A stretch of DNA of 64,000 nt from Rhodospirillales bacterium (GTDB taxonomy: Bacteria > Pseudomonadota > Alphaproteobacteria > Rhodospirillales > Casp-alpha2). The position numbers and the translations under genes are program-made. Positions 43,208-52,792 of this stretch are shown here, one piece after another. The stretch's first letter is position 1. Each line of letters opens with the position of its first letter. The DNA is taken from assembly GCA_021775095.1 (NCBI GenBank), contig JAJFII010000017.1, forward strand, positions 41,319 through 105,318, given 5' to 3'. The notes under the pieces were generated by a model that was not told the DNA's origin, did not search any database, and worked only from the letters and a program-made list of their open reading frames with translations.

Positions 43208-45070
43208 GTGGCGGGTGGTGCTCAGCAAAGGCGATTGGCTGCGGTTCTGATTGCCGATATCGCCGGTTATACGTCGCGCGTTGAAAAAGACACAGACGGA
43301 ACGGTTGCCGCCTGGCAGTTGGCGCGCGCGACGGTGATTGAACCATCGATCAAAACCGCGATGGGTCGTATTGTGAAATGGACCGGCGACGGGTTTTTGG
43401 CGGAATTTAAATCCGTCCGCGATGCCGTCGAATGTGCCCTGAGCTTGCAGGCGCTTTTGCATGACAACCCGCTGGATTTTCGCATGGCCGTCAATATGGG
43501 CGACATCATCGATGACGGTCAGGACATCCACGGCGAAGGGGTAAATATTGCGGCCCGCATTGAGGCCCTGGCGGCACCCGGCGGCATCGCCATTTCCGGC
43601 GGTGTTTATGACCAGGTTCGCCATCAGCTCGATTGCCATTTTGACGACCTTGGCAGCCATAGGGTCAAGCACGTGTCGGCACCCATCCAGGTTTATGCGG
43701 TTTCGCCGGCGGGTTCAGTGCCGTTGAGAGCGTCCGGTCATAAACCCCGGAGGCAATGGGTCCTGTCCGCAGTTGCGGCTGCGCTATTGGTTGTCGCCAT
43801 TGGCGGTGTGGGCTGGTGGGGATTACAACGGGGCGAGCGTAACTTTTACCTCGCCGACGTCTCGATTGTGCAAAAGGCCGGGCAACCGTCGATCGCCGTA
43901 TTGCCCTTCGCAAATCTGTCAGACGACACGAAACAGGGTTATTTTGCCGACGGGGTTACCGAAGATCTGACGACGGATCTCTCGAAAGTGAGCGGACTTT
44001 ACGTGAGTTCAAGCTCGGCAACTCTCAAGTACCGGAAAAACACCAGCGGCCCGCGGTTGATTGGTGAGACTTTGAAGGTAGGTCATGTGCTGGAAGGCAG
44101 TGTCCGCCGGGTCGGTAAAAAAATTCGGATTACGGCAAAACTGATCGACGTAAAAACCGAGCAGCAGCTATGGGCGGAACGCTATGATCGCGAAATCGAG
44201 AACATCTTCGAAATTCAGGACGAGATCGCCGATCAGGTCATCGCCCAACTTGCCAAAGCCTTGGATATCGATGCCCTGCAGCGCCAGGAGCGAAAATACA
44301 CCCCCGATGTGGAAGCCTATGATCTTTACATCCGCGCCCGGGCCAAAAGAATCCCGCCCACAAAAGAAAACCTGACGACGGCACTCGAAATGTTCGAGAA
44401 GGCCATTGCCGTTGATCCCCTGTTTGCCGGCGGTTATGCGGGTGCGTCTTATGTCTATACCCTGCGCTATGATATTGCGCCCCAGTCGACGGCAGCGGCT
44501 GCCAAAATATTAACTCAGGCCCGCATGCTGGCGACAGAAGCGGTCAAACGGGACCCGAGCTTTGGTCCCGGCTGGAGCAGTCTGGCGGAAGTACAACTGC
44601 GCCAAAACCAATTTGATGACGCCTTGGCCTCCATTCAACGGGCCATCAAGGAAGCGCCAAATGATTCGTTGATGCGGGCCAATTACGGAAGATTTTTGGG
44701 GTATACGGGACAGCCGGTTGAAGGCATTGAATATTTAAAACAAGCCATGCGCATGAGCCCGGACAGCCTGCCGCTGCTTTATTTTCTGGGAGGCAATTAT
44801 CGCGTTGCCGGCGATTATCAAACGGCCATTGAGACGCTGGTTGAACATCGCAAAAGATTGGGTGGCCGCGTTGTGCCGGCACCGACCGTTCAACTGGCCG
44901 CCGCCTATGTGCAGGCCGGCGAAATGGACAAGGGCCGGGAGGAAATCCGCAAAATCCTCCGTGTGGTGCCGCACCTGTCGCGGGAAATCATCGCCCGCAG
45001 CCACGTCTATAAAAGTCCCGAAGCCATGCGCCCATACATGGATGCCCTGGCGGCGGCGGGCTTGCCCTAA
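43208..45070 (+). CDS. Class III nucleotide cyclase with TolB-like and TPR domains
   Basis: 620 aa. The N-terminal cyclase homology domain (~8-165) keeps both metal-binding aspartates, Asp17 in LIADIAGYT and Asp61 in KWTGDGFLAEF. A single membrane helix (~181-200) follows, then a TolB/FlgO-like region starting SIAVLPFANLSDDTKQGYFADG, and C-terminal TPR-like repeats (~375-590). This architecture is widespread in alphaproteobacteria as a membrane adenylate cyclase. Start is GTG at 43208. Its signal and output are not known, and it has no operon partner. Confidence 0.87.
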   Translation: MAGGAQQRRLAAVLIADIAGYTSRVEKDTDGTVAAWQLARATVIEPSIKTAMGRIVKWTGDGFLAEFKSVRDAVECALSLQALLHDNPLDFRMAVNMGDIIDDGQDIHGEGVNIAARIEALAAPGGIAISGGVYDQVRHQLDCHFDDLGSHRVKHVSAPIQVYAVSPAGSVPLRASGHKPRRQWVLSAVAAALLVVAIGGVGWWGLQRGERNFYLADVSIVQKAGQPSIAVLPFANLSDDTKQGYFADGVTEDLTTDLSKVSGLYVSSSSATLKYRKNTSGPRLIGETLKVGHVLEGSVRRVGKKIRITAKLIDVKTEQQLWAERYDREIENIFEIQDEIADQVIAQLAKALDIDALQRQERKYTPDVEAYDLYIRARAKRIPPTKENLTTALEMFEKAIAVDPLFAGGYAGASYVYTLRYDIAPQSTAAAAKILTQARMLATEAVKRDPSFGPGWSSLAEVQLRQNQFDDALASIQRAIKEAPNDSLMRANYGRFLGYTGQPVEGIEYLKQAMRMSPDSLPLLYFLGGNYRVAGDYQTAIETLVEHRKRLGGRVVPAPTVQLAAAYVQAGEMDKGREEIRKILRVVPHLSREIIARSHVYKSPEAMRPYMDALAAAGLP

Positions 45071-45273
45071 CAAACCTGATATTGTGAACACAAGGCCTGT
45101 TCAGCGGCAGGTCAGGCTGCTGGTTAGTCAGGCTATCGATTGCCACGCTGAAAAAGCCTCCATCTGCAATTTTCGCGGCCCTGGCTCTGGCCACTGCAAT
45201 TATTATGATCACTTAAACTTCATAGGAAAAATATTTATTTTCTATATTTTTCATTGGTTTTTCCAATATGGTA

Positions 45274-45302
45274 GGTGCCCACCTCAATTATCGGGTGCCC
45301 AC
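45274..45302. repeat. Short direct repeat GGTGCCCAC x2
   Basis: The 9-mer GGTGCCCAC occurs at 45274-45282 and 45294-45302. Just upstream an ATTGG-TTTTT-CCAAT hairpin spans 45253-45267, in unusually AT-rich DNA. They sit at the broken 5' end of the LysR remnant and look like the end of a mobile element, but the family is not recognised. Confidence 0.4.
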
Positions 45303-45364
45303 AAGGATAGGGGCGACGTAAGAGCCGGGGTGAAAGCGCCGCCTGGACCTCTTGCCGATGGGGT

Positions 45365-46039
45365 TTGTTTGAGATTACCCAAAGGCTGTTCGGTATTGTT
45401 GGTGAAACGGAAACCTTTTTGCGCGCGGCAAGGGATTTCGAGGCCGGTCACCTGCGGGTCTCTTCGGTTTTACCGTTTTTCATCATCGATATGGTCACGG
45501 CTTTTCGCGAACAATACCCGAAGGTCAAGATATCGGTGTCGTCGGGAAACTCGACAACAACCCTAACAAGCCTGTTGGCCTATGAATCAGATGCCGGCAT
45601 ATTGGCCGATCACCAACCGGACCAACGCCTGTTTACCCACCGCTACGACAGCCACCATGTTGTCGCAATTATCAGTTGCCAACGCCCCTGGGCGGACCGT
45701 AACAGCATCCATTTAGCGGAACTTCACGGCCAACCGATGGTCCTCAGAGAGGTCGGCTCGAACACCCGTCGGGCCTTTGAAGCCGCGACCGCCTCCGCCG
45801 GTGTGACACCGGATGTGATCATGGAAATTGAAAGTGGCGAAGCGGTGCGTGAAGCGGTCGCGAAAGGTCATGGACTAGGCATTTACGGGGAACTCTCCCT
45901 GCCCGTGGACCCGCGTTTACAGGTTTTGCGGTTTATCGATGCGGAAATGCAGATCAATCGTTACCTGGCATGCCTCAAGGAACGCCGCAACGAACTCCTG
46001 GTTGAGGCCTTTTTCAACGTATCGAAGCAAACCCGTTGA
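45365..46039 (+). pseudogene. LysR-family regulator without its DNA-binding domain
   Basis: The 224-codon frame corresponds to the effector-binding domain of a LysR-type regulator: LFGIVGETETFLRAARDFEAGHLRVSSVLPFF is the linker entering the periplasmic-binding-like domain, and SGEAVREAVAKGHGLGIYGE is typical of its second half. The N-terminal ~70-80 residues with the winged helix-turn-helix are missing; the frame breaks at a TTG next to the repeats at 45274-45302. It therefore cannot bind DNA in the usual way. A gene starting afresh as a domain-only protein is possible but less likely. Confidence 0.75.
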
Positions 46040-46139
46040 GCGACGGACCCCTCATTGCCTGGCCGACAGATTTAAAAATTTAAAGGATCTGCAGCAGGTG
46101 ATCGGTTAAAGCGGCCGTTTATTCATTGTTTCGGAATCC

Positions 46140-47183
46140 TTACACCCGGCCTGGCGGTGCCGTGGTTTCTCGGATGATGAGTTCCACGTCCAGTTTTTCC
46201 TGCAAAATCACCGAATTGCCAGCAATCCGCGACACAAGATGATCAGAGGCCCGCAGCCCCATTGCCGTCGCTGGGACCCGCAGGGTGGTAAGGGCCGGTT
46301 GTAAGTTCGAAGCAAGCGGCAGATCGTCAAATCCGGTTATGGAAACATCACCGGGAACGTGGATTGCCATGGATTGGCATTCAAGCAGGGCGCCAAAGGC
46401 GATCACATCGTTGCCGCACATGACAACCGTCGGACGCGGCGATTGTTCCATCAATGCCCGCATGGCTAATCGTCCGGCACGAATGCTATAGGCACATTCC
46501 CGATAGGCGTCGGCTTCGATATCCAGGCCCTTTGATTTAAGAACATCTCGAACACCCAACACGCGATCCCGCGCCCGGTCATTATGGGCCGTCTCTCCGG
46601 CCAGCATGGCAAAACGCCGATGACCGATTTCCATCAAATAGGTGGTTAGACGGCGCATGGCATCGCGATTATCAAATCCCACGCAGGGTGATTTTTGATC
46701 CAAACCAAAGGCCCAGGAACAGACATAAGGAACCCCCATGGCATCGAGTTTTGCATAAACTTCCGGACGGTGGTCGAAACCGATAAGCAACATGCCATCG
46801 ACCCGGCGTTCCATCAAAGCCGCGATCTGGCGGACTTCCTCTTCCAGGTCAAAATTAAAACTGGCGAGCAGCAGGGTATAACCGGATTCATAAAGCCGTC
46901 GCTGGAAGGCTTCGATCCCTGTGGCGAAAATTGCGTTATCCAAGGTAGGAATGACCGCACCCATGGTCATCGATCGCTGCGATGCCAAAGCCCGCGCGGC
47001 ACCGTTAGGCACATACCCCATTTCGGCAACGGCGCGCCGCACTCTTTCGGCTCTTTCCGGACGGACAGAATCCGGGTTATTCAAAAACCTCGATACCGTT
47101 GCCGTGGAAACCGACGCTGCTTTTGCGATATCAGCTAGGGTTTGGTTACTCTGCCGTTTATGATGTAAGCGTGTACGTTTCAT
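46140..47183 (-). CDS. LacI-family transcriptional regulator
   Basis: 347 aa. The N-terminal LacI helix-turn-helix and hinge are LADIAKAASVSTATVSRFLNNPDSV and GYVPNGAARALASQRS. The periplasmic-binding-type effector domain follows, with GFDDLPLASNLQPALTTLRVP near the C-terminus. A basic tail of ~12 residues precedes the HTH. It is divergent from the three-dehydrogenase operon, with a central palindrome between them, so it most likely represses that operon until a substrate or intermediate appears. Confidence 0.93.
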   Translation of the reverse strand: MKRTRLHHKRQSNQTLADIAKAASVSTATVSRFLNNPDSVRPERAERVRRAVAEMGYVPNGAARALASQRSMTMGAVIPTLDNAIFATGIEAFQRRLYESGYTLLLASFNFDLEEEVRQIAALMERRVDGMLLIGFDHRPEVYAKLDAMGVPYVCSWAFGLDQKSPCVGFDNRDAMRRLTTYLMEIGHRRFAMLAGETAHNDRARDRVLGVRDVLKSKGLDIEADAYRECAYSIRAGRLAMRALMEQSPRPTVVMCGNDVIAFGALLECQSMAIHVPGDVSITGFDDLPLASNLQPALTTLRVPATAMGLRASDHLVSRIAGNSVILQEKLDVELIIRETTAPPGRV

Positions 47184-47311
47184 CTAAAATTCTACGCAAT
47201 ATTAAAAAGGAATACAATTAGCCTTAACCTACAGTCAAATTACAGCAAGAGCATATTAGCCCCTATCAAGTCATAGATACAGGGAGAATTTGCCGATCAA
47301 AATTTTCCCTG

Positions 47312-47362
47312 TTGACAGAATTTTTGATATATGGTGACATATAAATAATGTAAGCGCTTTCA
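47312..47362 (+). promoter_or_regulatory. Promoter region with LacI-type operator for the dehydrogenase operon
   Basis: TGTAAGCGCTTTCA at 47349-47362 has the palindromic core AAGCGCTT with the central CG typical of LacI/GalR operators. A TTGACA at 47312-47317 lies 31 bp upstream with AT-rich -10-like sequence between. The operator would overlap or follow the transcription start, suiting repression. The exact -10 is not clear. The remaining DNA to 47591 is an untranslated leader without a gene. Confidence 0.6.
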
Positions 47363-47591
47363 TATAGCCTGCAAAACGAATAAATGCCGACCTCGATTCT
47401 ACGAAAACAGGGAGCAAGATTGGACAGTCGAATTTCTAATCGGCAACGAAATGAGCGTCACCTGTGATCACTACACTTTTGTATGCCTTGTCGGTAACAT
47501 CCCTGTCGGCGATCCGTTGATATCGCATCCCCGGACCGCCCGGGAATATACCCGTTAACCAACCCTATTGGCCTAATTGAGGAACCCGTAA

Positions 47592-48896
<1,305 letters not shown>

Positions 48897-48919
48897 ATCT
48901 GACGGAAAGGCGCTTATCG

Positions 48920-49690
48920 ATGACCAATGTCAAAGACTTGTTCGGCCTTGAAGATCGTGTCGCGCTGGTCACTGGGGCGTCGTCGGGAATCGGCCAACAT
49001 ATGGCGAAAACGCTGGCATTGGCGGGGGCTTCGGTTGTTCTTGTTGGCCGCGATAAGCGGCGGTTGGAGGCGACGACTGCTGAGATATCCTCACAGGCGG
49101 GTGCGGTTTCTGCCCTGTCGGCCGATCTGCAGGACAAACAAGCGGTCGAGCGTATCGCACGGGAAAGTGCAGAACCCTTTGGCGCACCGGACATTCTGGT
49201 CAATGCGGCAGGCATCAATTTACGGGAACCGCCGCAGGACATTTCATGGCAAAGTTGGGACCAGACACTGACCATCAATCTGACCATCCCGTTTTTTCTG
49301 GCCCGTGCACTCATTGACGGCATGCGACACAAGGGGTATGGCAATATTATTAATATTGCATCCCTGCAGTCGTACCGTGCTTTTGCCAACAGCGCCGCCT
49401 ATGGGGCGTCTAAAGGCGGGGTCACCCAGCTCACCCGGGCGATGGCGGAAGCCTGGTCAAAGGATGGCATTACCGCGAACGCCATCGCACCCGGGTTTTT
49501 TCCAACCGCATTGACCCAACCGGTTTTTGACAATCCGGATCTGTTGGCGGCAAATGCCGAAAAAACCGCAATCGGACGCAATGGTGAAATGGCCGACCTG
49601 GACGGCACCACCATCTTTTTGGCGTCCCGGGCATCGGCTTATATAACCGGCCAGGTTCTGGCCGTTGATGGGGGATACACAGCAAAATGA
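48920..49690 (+). CDS. SDR-family oxidoreductase (HpsO-like)
   Basis: 256-aa classical short-chain dehydrogenase. NAD-binding TGASSGIG (19-26), NAAG (~96-99), catalytic Ser in INIASLQSY and the YGASK pair (Tyr-x-x-x-Lys, ~158-162). The C-terminus ITGQVLAVDGGYTAK is typical of the group. By position it corresponds to HpsO, which with HpsP interconverts DHPS enantiomers through a 2-keto intermediate. It starts 23 bp after the HisD-like gene and its end overlaps the next start by 4 bp. Confidence 0.85.
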   Translation: MTNVKDLFGLEDRVALVTGASSGIGQHMAKTLALAGASVVLVGRDKRRLEATTAEISSQAGAVSALSADLQDKQAVERIARESAEPFGAPDILVNAAGINLREPPQDISWQSWDQTLTINLTIPFFLARALIDGMRHKGYGNIINIASLQSYRAFANSAAYGASKGGVTQLTRAMAEAWSKDGITANAIAPGFFPTALTQPVFDNPDLLAANAEKTAIGRNGEMADLDGTTIFLASRASAYITGQVLAVDGGYTAK

Positions 49691-50679
49691 AAGCACTTGT
49701 TTATACCGGCGTTCAGGAACTGACCTGGAGGGACGAACCCGAGCCCGTCGCAAACCAAGGCGAAGTCGAAGTGGTGGTCGATGCCGTCGGGGTTTGCGGG
49801 TCCGATATGCATGCCTATCACGGCCATGATGAGCGCCGCCCGGCACCCCTGATTTTGGGACACGAAGCCAGCGGCCGGGCGACATCAGGCCGCTACAAAG
49901 GGAAACGTGTGGTATTTAATCCGTTGGTCACCTGCGGAACCTGCGACGAGTGCCTGGGCGGTCGATCCAATCTGTGCGGCAATCGGGAAATCATCAGTAT
50001 GGCTCCGCGTCAGGGTGCCTTTGCGGAAAAAGTTGTTATCCCCGAATCCAACATTGTTGAAATTCCCGAAGGCATGGACCCGGTTAAGGCCGCCCTGACG
50101 GAACCGGTCGCGACGGCGCTGCACGCCATCGGTGTGGCCGAACGTGCCCTGTGGCGACCGCTCGGGGAATCTAAGGGTTTGGTCCTCGGCGGCGGTGCCA
50201 TCGGCTTGTCTGCGGCATTGATCCTGCGCAGCCGCGGGTGCCGCCATGTGACCATTGCCGACACCAATGCCCTGCGTCGCGACACTGCACAAAAGGATCA
50301 GGGGTTTTCCGCCATTGACCCGCTATCGGCGCCGCCAAGGGAAAACAGTTTCGAGCTTGTGATTGATGCGGTCGGTGGACGGGCAACCCGTAAAAGCGCC
50401 TGCCACGCCGTTAAACCCGGTGGCGTAATCACCCATATCGGTCTCCAGGATTCGAACGACGGGTTGGATATTCGAAAACTGACCCTTCAGGAAATCATGT
50501 TCATTGGAACCTACACCTACACCATGGTCGATTTCAGGGCGACGGTTGCGGCCCTGCATTCGGGAGCCCTGGGCTCCCTGGACTGGATCGAGAAACGGAA
50601 ATTGGCCGATGGTAATCAGGCTTTTCAAGACCTGCACAACGGCAAGGTTTCCGCCGCAAAAATCATTCTGACAACCTGA
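49687..50679 (+). CDS. Zinc-dependent alcohol dehydrogenase (MDR, HpsP-like)
   Basis: 330-aa medium-chain dehydrogenase. Catalytic zinc ligands are in GVCGSDMHAYHGHD (~38-51) and GHEASGRA. The four structural-zinc cysteines are complete (CGTCDECLGGRSNLC, ~79-93). The Rossmann motif is VLGGGAIGLSAAL (~165-177). ATG overlaps the SDR stop (ATGA). By position it fits HpsP of the DHPS pathway; sorbitol- or threonine-type dehydrogenases are the nearest other reading. No transporter gene accompanies the operon. Confidence 0.85.
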   Translation: MKALVYTGVQELTWRDEPEPVANQGEVEVVVDAVGVCGSDMHAYHGHDERRPAPLILGHEASGRATSGRYKGKRVVFNPLVTCGTCDECLGGRSNLCGNREIISMAPRQGAFAEKVVIPESNIVEIPEGMDPVKAALTEPVATALHAIGVAERALWRPLGESKGLVLGGGAIGLSAALILRSRGCRHVTIADTNALRRDTAQKDQGFSAIDPLSAPPRENSFELVIDAVGGRATRKSACHAVKPGGVITHIGLQDSNDGLDIRKLTLQEIMFIGTYTYTMVDFRATVAALHSGALGSLDWIEKRKLADGNQAFQDLHNGKVSAAKIILTT

Positions 50680-50782
50680 ACCGGTTCTCTGGTGTAACGG
50701 AAGTAAACAACAGGGCCTTCCGACAATGGATCAGTTGTCGCCGCACAACGGGCCGGCAGGAACCACGCGTCGTCATCATCGA

Positions 50783-50812
50783 TTGACCTGTGCACAATAG
50801 ACCGTCTATATT
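50783..50812 (+). promoter_or_regulatory. Sigma-70-type promoter of the cobalamin riboswitch
   Basis: TTGACC (50783-50788) and TATATT (50807-50812) are separated by 18 bp, which puts transcription start near 50819, exactly where the riboswitch fold begins. The spacing and position make it the likely promoter for cbtBA. Confidence 0.65.
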
Positions 50813-50818
50813 AGGCCC

Positions 50819-51006
50819 ATCGGTGCCTCTTATGACGATCAAGTCTGGGGCTTAAAAGGGAATACGGAAAGATTGACCCAATTGGGGATCTGGACCGTAG
50901 CTGTCCCCGCAACTGTGAACGGCGAGTTGATATTAACTATGTCACTGGGAAACCGGGAAGGCCAATATCGACAATGAACCGTGAGCCAGGAGACCTGCCG
51001 GTCGAC
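50819..51006 (+). ncRNA. Cobalamin (B12) riboswitch
   Basis: The conserved blocks appear in order: GGTGCC at the start, GGGGCTTAAAAGGGAA, then GCTGTCCCCGCAACTGTGAACGGC, CACTGGGAAACCGGGAAGGCC and finally the B12 box AGCCAGGAGACCTGCCG at 50984-51000. This is the element that binds adenosylcobalamin and usually shuts off downstream B12 or cobalt genes. Downstream, two candidate expression-platform hairpins are visible: TTTACAC/GTGTAAA at 51014-51034 and TGGTCCG/CGGACCA at 51053-51068, the latter ending 4 bp before the cbtB ribosome site. Confidence 0.93.
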
Positions 51007-51084
51007 GTCGCTGTTTACACGGGTTTTGTGTAAATGACATTTGCAGTGAGTTTGGTCCGCACGGACCACAACGGAGGATTAGTT

Positions 51085-51270
51085 ATGACCAGCAAAACAA
51101 TTGCCTTAAAACAAACCGCTATGGCCCTGGATTCGAGCCGGATTGCGCCCGCCGTGGCGGCCCTCATGGTCGGCGCCTTTTTATTGTTGGGTGCGGGTTT
51201 CGCCCATTCCAACACCATCCACAACGCGGCCCACGACGCACGCCACGCATTCGCGTTTCCCTGCCACTAA
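51085..51270 (+). CDS. cbtB: CbtB, small cobalt-transport subunit
   Basis: 61-aa protein with one membrane helix (about VAALMVGAFLLLGAGFAHS, ~27-45) and a C-terminal histidine-rich tail with NAAHDARHAFAFPCH, which ends as CbtB proteins do and likely binds metal. The ATG at 51085 has GGAGGATTAGTT upstream; the frame is open from 51034, but that start lies in the riboswitch leader. The neighbour cbtA starts 6 bp after its stop. Function as a cobalt importer is predicted in the family from riboswitch association and not shown here. Confidence 0.9.
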   Translation: MTSKTIALKQTAMALDSSRIAPAVAALMVGAFLLLGAGFAHSNTIHNAAHDARHAFAFPCH

Positions 51271-51275
51271 GCGTT

Positions 51276-51989
51276 ATGTTTAGAATCATATTTGCCGTCG
51301 CGCTGCTGGCTGGATTTGTCAGCGGCGCGGGAATTTCGCTTGTCCAGGAAATAACCACAACCCCGCTTATTTTGCATGCGGAAGAATTTGAACAGGCCAG
51401 TGCCGCACCGCACCACTTCGAGACGGCCACCTTCAAACTGGTCGATGGCACCGCAACCCATGCGGGCGCTTCGGCTGAAGCCTGGGCGCCAGAAAACGGC
51501 CTCCAGAGATTTTTTTATACGGCGCTGGCCAACATCGTTATGGGGGTCGGTTTTGCCCTGCTTTTGGTTGCCAGTTACGTGATCGATGGCAGTCGGATTA
51601 ACGGTCGCCGGGGTGTTGTCTGGGGTATGGCTGGATTTGCGATTTTTACCCTGTCACCCAGTCTCGGTCTGGCACCGGAGGTGCCCGGGTCCCTGGTCGC
51701 TGAATTAACCGCCCGCCAGGGATGGTGGCTAGCCGCAGCAGCCAGCACGGCCCTGGGCCTGTGGTTAATGGTCTTTCGCAGCGGTTGGATGTTTGCCGTC
51801 GCCGGACTGGTTATTATTGCCCTGCCGCATCTGATAGGTGCGCCCCATCCGCAACAGATCGGCGGCCCGGTTCCGGCGGAATTGGCCGGCCAGTTTGCCG
51901 CGGCGTCACTGGTCACCGCCGCGATCTTTTGGGCAATGCTCGGATGGTTGAGCGGGACCATTTACCAACGTATGGCGGCAGACGGATAA
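51276..51989 (+). CDS. cbtA: CbtA, membrane subunit of the predicted cobalt transporter
   Basis: 237 aa with about five to six membrane helices: ~2-24, ~88-108, ~117-135, ~145-160, ~163-183, ~205-230. An extracytoplasmic loop after helix 1 carries His and Glu residues (LHAEEFEQASAAPHHFE). GLQRFFYTALANIVMGVGFALLL and GMAGFAIFTLSPSLGLAPEVPG are typical CbtA blocks. Under the cobalamin riboswitch with cbtB, it probably imports cobalt for B12 synthesis. Confidence 0.92.
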   Translation: MFRIIFAVALLAGFVSGAGISLVQEITTTPLILHAEEFEQASAAPHHFETATFKLVDGTATHAGASAEAWAPENGLQRFFYTALANIVMGVGFALLLVASYVIDGSRINGRRGVVWGMAGFAIFTLSPSLGLAPEVPGSLVAELTARQGWWLAAAASTALGLWLMVFRSGWMFAVAGLVIIALPHLIGAPHPQQIGGPVPAELAGQFAAASLVTAAIFWAMLGWLSGTIYQRMAADG

Positions 51990-52005
51990 CCGACGGGGAC
52001 AAAAC

Positions 52006-52752
52006 GTGGCGCTAACAAAATCCGATGCGGTAAGCCATTCGCGCCAATTGGTGCGCGAAGGACGGTCGGCGGCCCTGTCGACGGCCCTTTGCAGCCACGC
52101 CGGTTGGCCCTATGCGTCGTTTGTCACATACGCGACGGACCACAGCGGTTGCCCGATCTTTTTATTCTCTGATCTGTCGGACCACGCCCGCAATCTGCAG
52201 GCCGATAACCGGGCGTCGCTGTTGGTTGAACGCACGTCCAACCGCAAACATCCGCAAACCGGGCCCCGGGTGACGCTGGTTGGCACCCTTAAAAAAACCC
52301 GGGACGCCGGCCACGCCGAGCGGTTTTTCGCCCGCCATCCGCGGGCCAGAATGTACGCCGGATTTGCCGATTTTCATTTTTACCGAATGACCCTGGTACG
52401 CGCCCATTACGTCGGCGGGTTTGCCAAAGCCGTGTGGTTTCGCGGTCGCGAATTACAGGTAAGCAAAACCCTGGCGAGCCAGATTGCCGACACCGAAGCC
52501 GGCGTCCTGCACCATATGAATTCCGATCACCAACAGGCGATCGATCTTTATGCCAATCAGCTGCTCAAACGCCGCGGTTGCGGTTGGCAACTGACGGGGA
52601 TTGATGCCGATGGCATCGACCTGATGAACGGCGGTCGTCCGGCCCGCTTGATGTTTGCTGAACCGCTGGTCGATGCGGCGGACATTCGCCAACGGCTGGT
52701 CGAATTGGCGAACCGGGCCCGCCAGCTTGCGGCCCGGTTGCCAGCGCCATAA
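52006..52752 (+). CDS. HugZ-like pyridoxamine-oxidase-fold protein
   Basis: 248 aa. The N-terminal ~150 residues form a split-barrel flavin/heme-binding domain (REGRSAALSTAL...GWPYASFVTYATDH and FLFSDLSDHARNLQADNRASLLVE). The C-terminal ~80 residues are the DUF2470 domain with HHMNSDHQQAIDLYA. This matches HugZ-type heme utilisation proteins, which bind and degrade heme, though many relatives bind FMN. GTG at 52006, 16 bp after cbtA, suggests it belongs to the riboswitch transcript, which is uncommon and links it to tetrapyrrole supply. Confidence 0.82.
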   Translation: MALTKSDAVSHSRQLVREGRSAALSTALCSHAGWPYASFVTYATDHSGCPIFLFSDLSDHARNLQADNRASLLVERTSNRKHPQTGPRVTLVGTLKKTRDAGHAERFFARHPRARMYAGFADFHFYRMTLVRAHYVGGFAKAVWFRGRELQVSKTLASQIADTEAGVLHHMNSDHQQAIDLYANQLLKRRGCGWQLTGIDADGIDLMNGGRPARLMFAEPLVDAADIRQRLVELANRARQLAARLPAP

Positions 52753-52792
52753 AGCGTGTCTTGCTTGTTCGCAGTTATGGCGGCGCGTCGGA

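Noticed and set aside
50690..50700. GAACCGGTTC palindrome after the dehydrogenase operon
   Set aside because: No loop or T-run; not a terminator, and no regulator connection.
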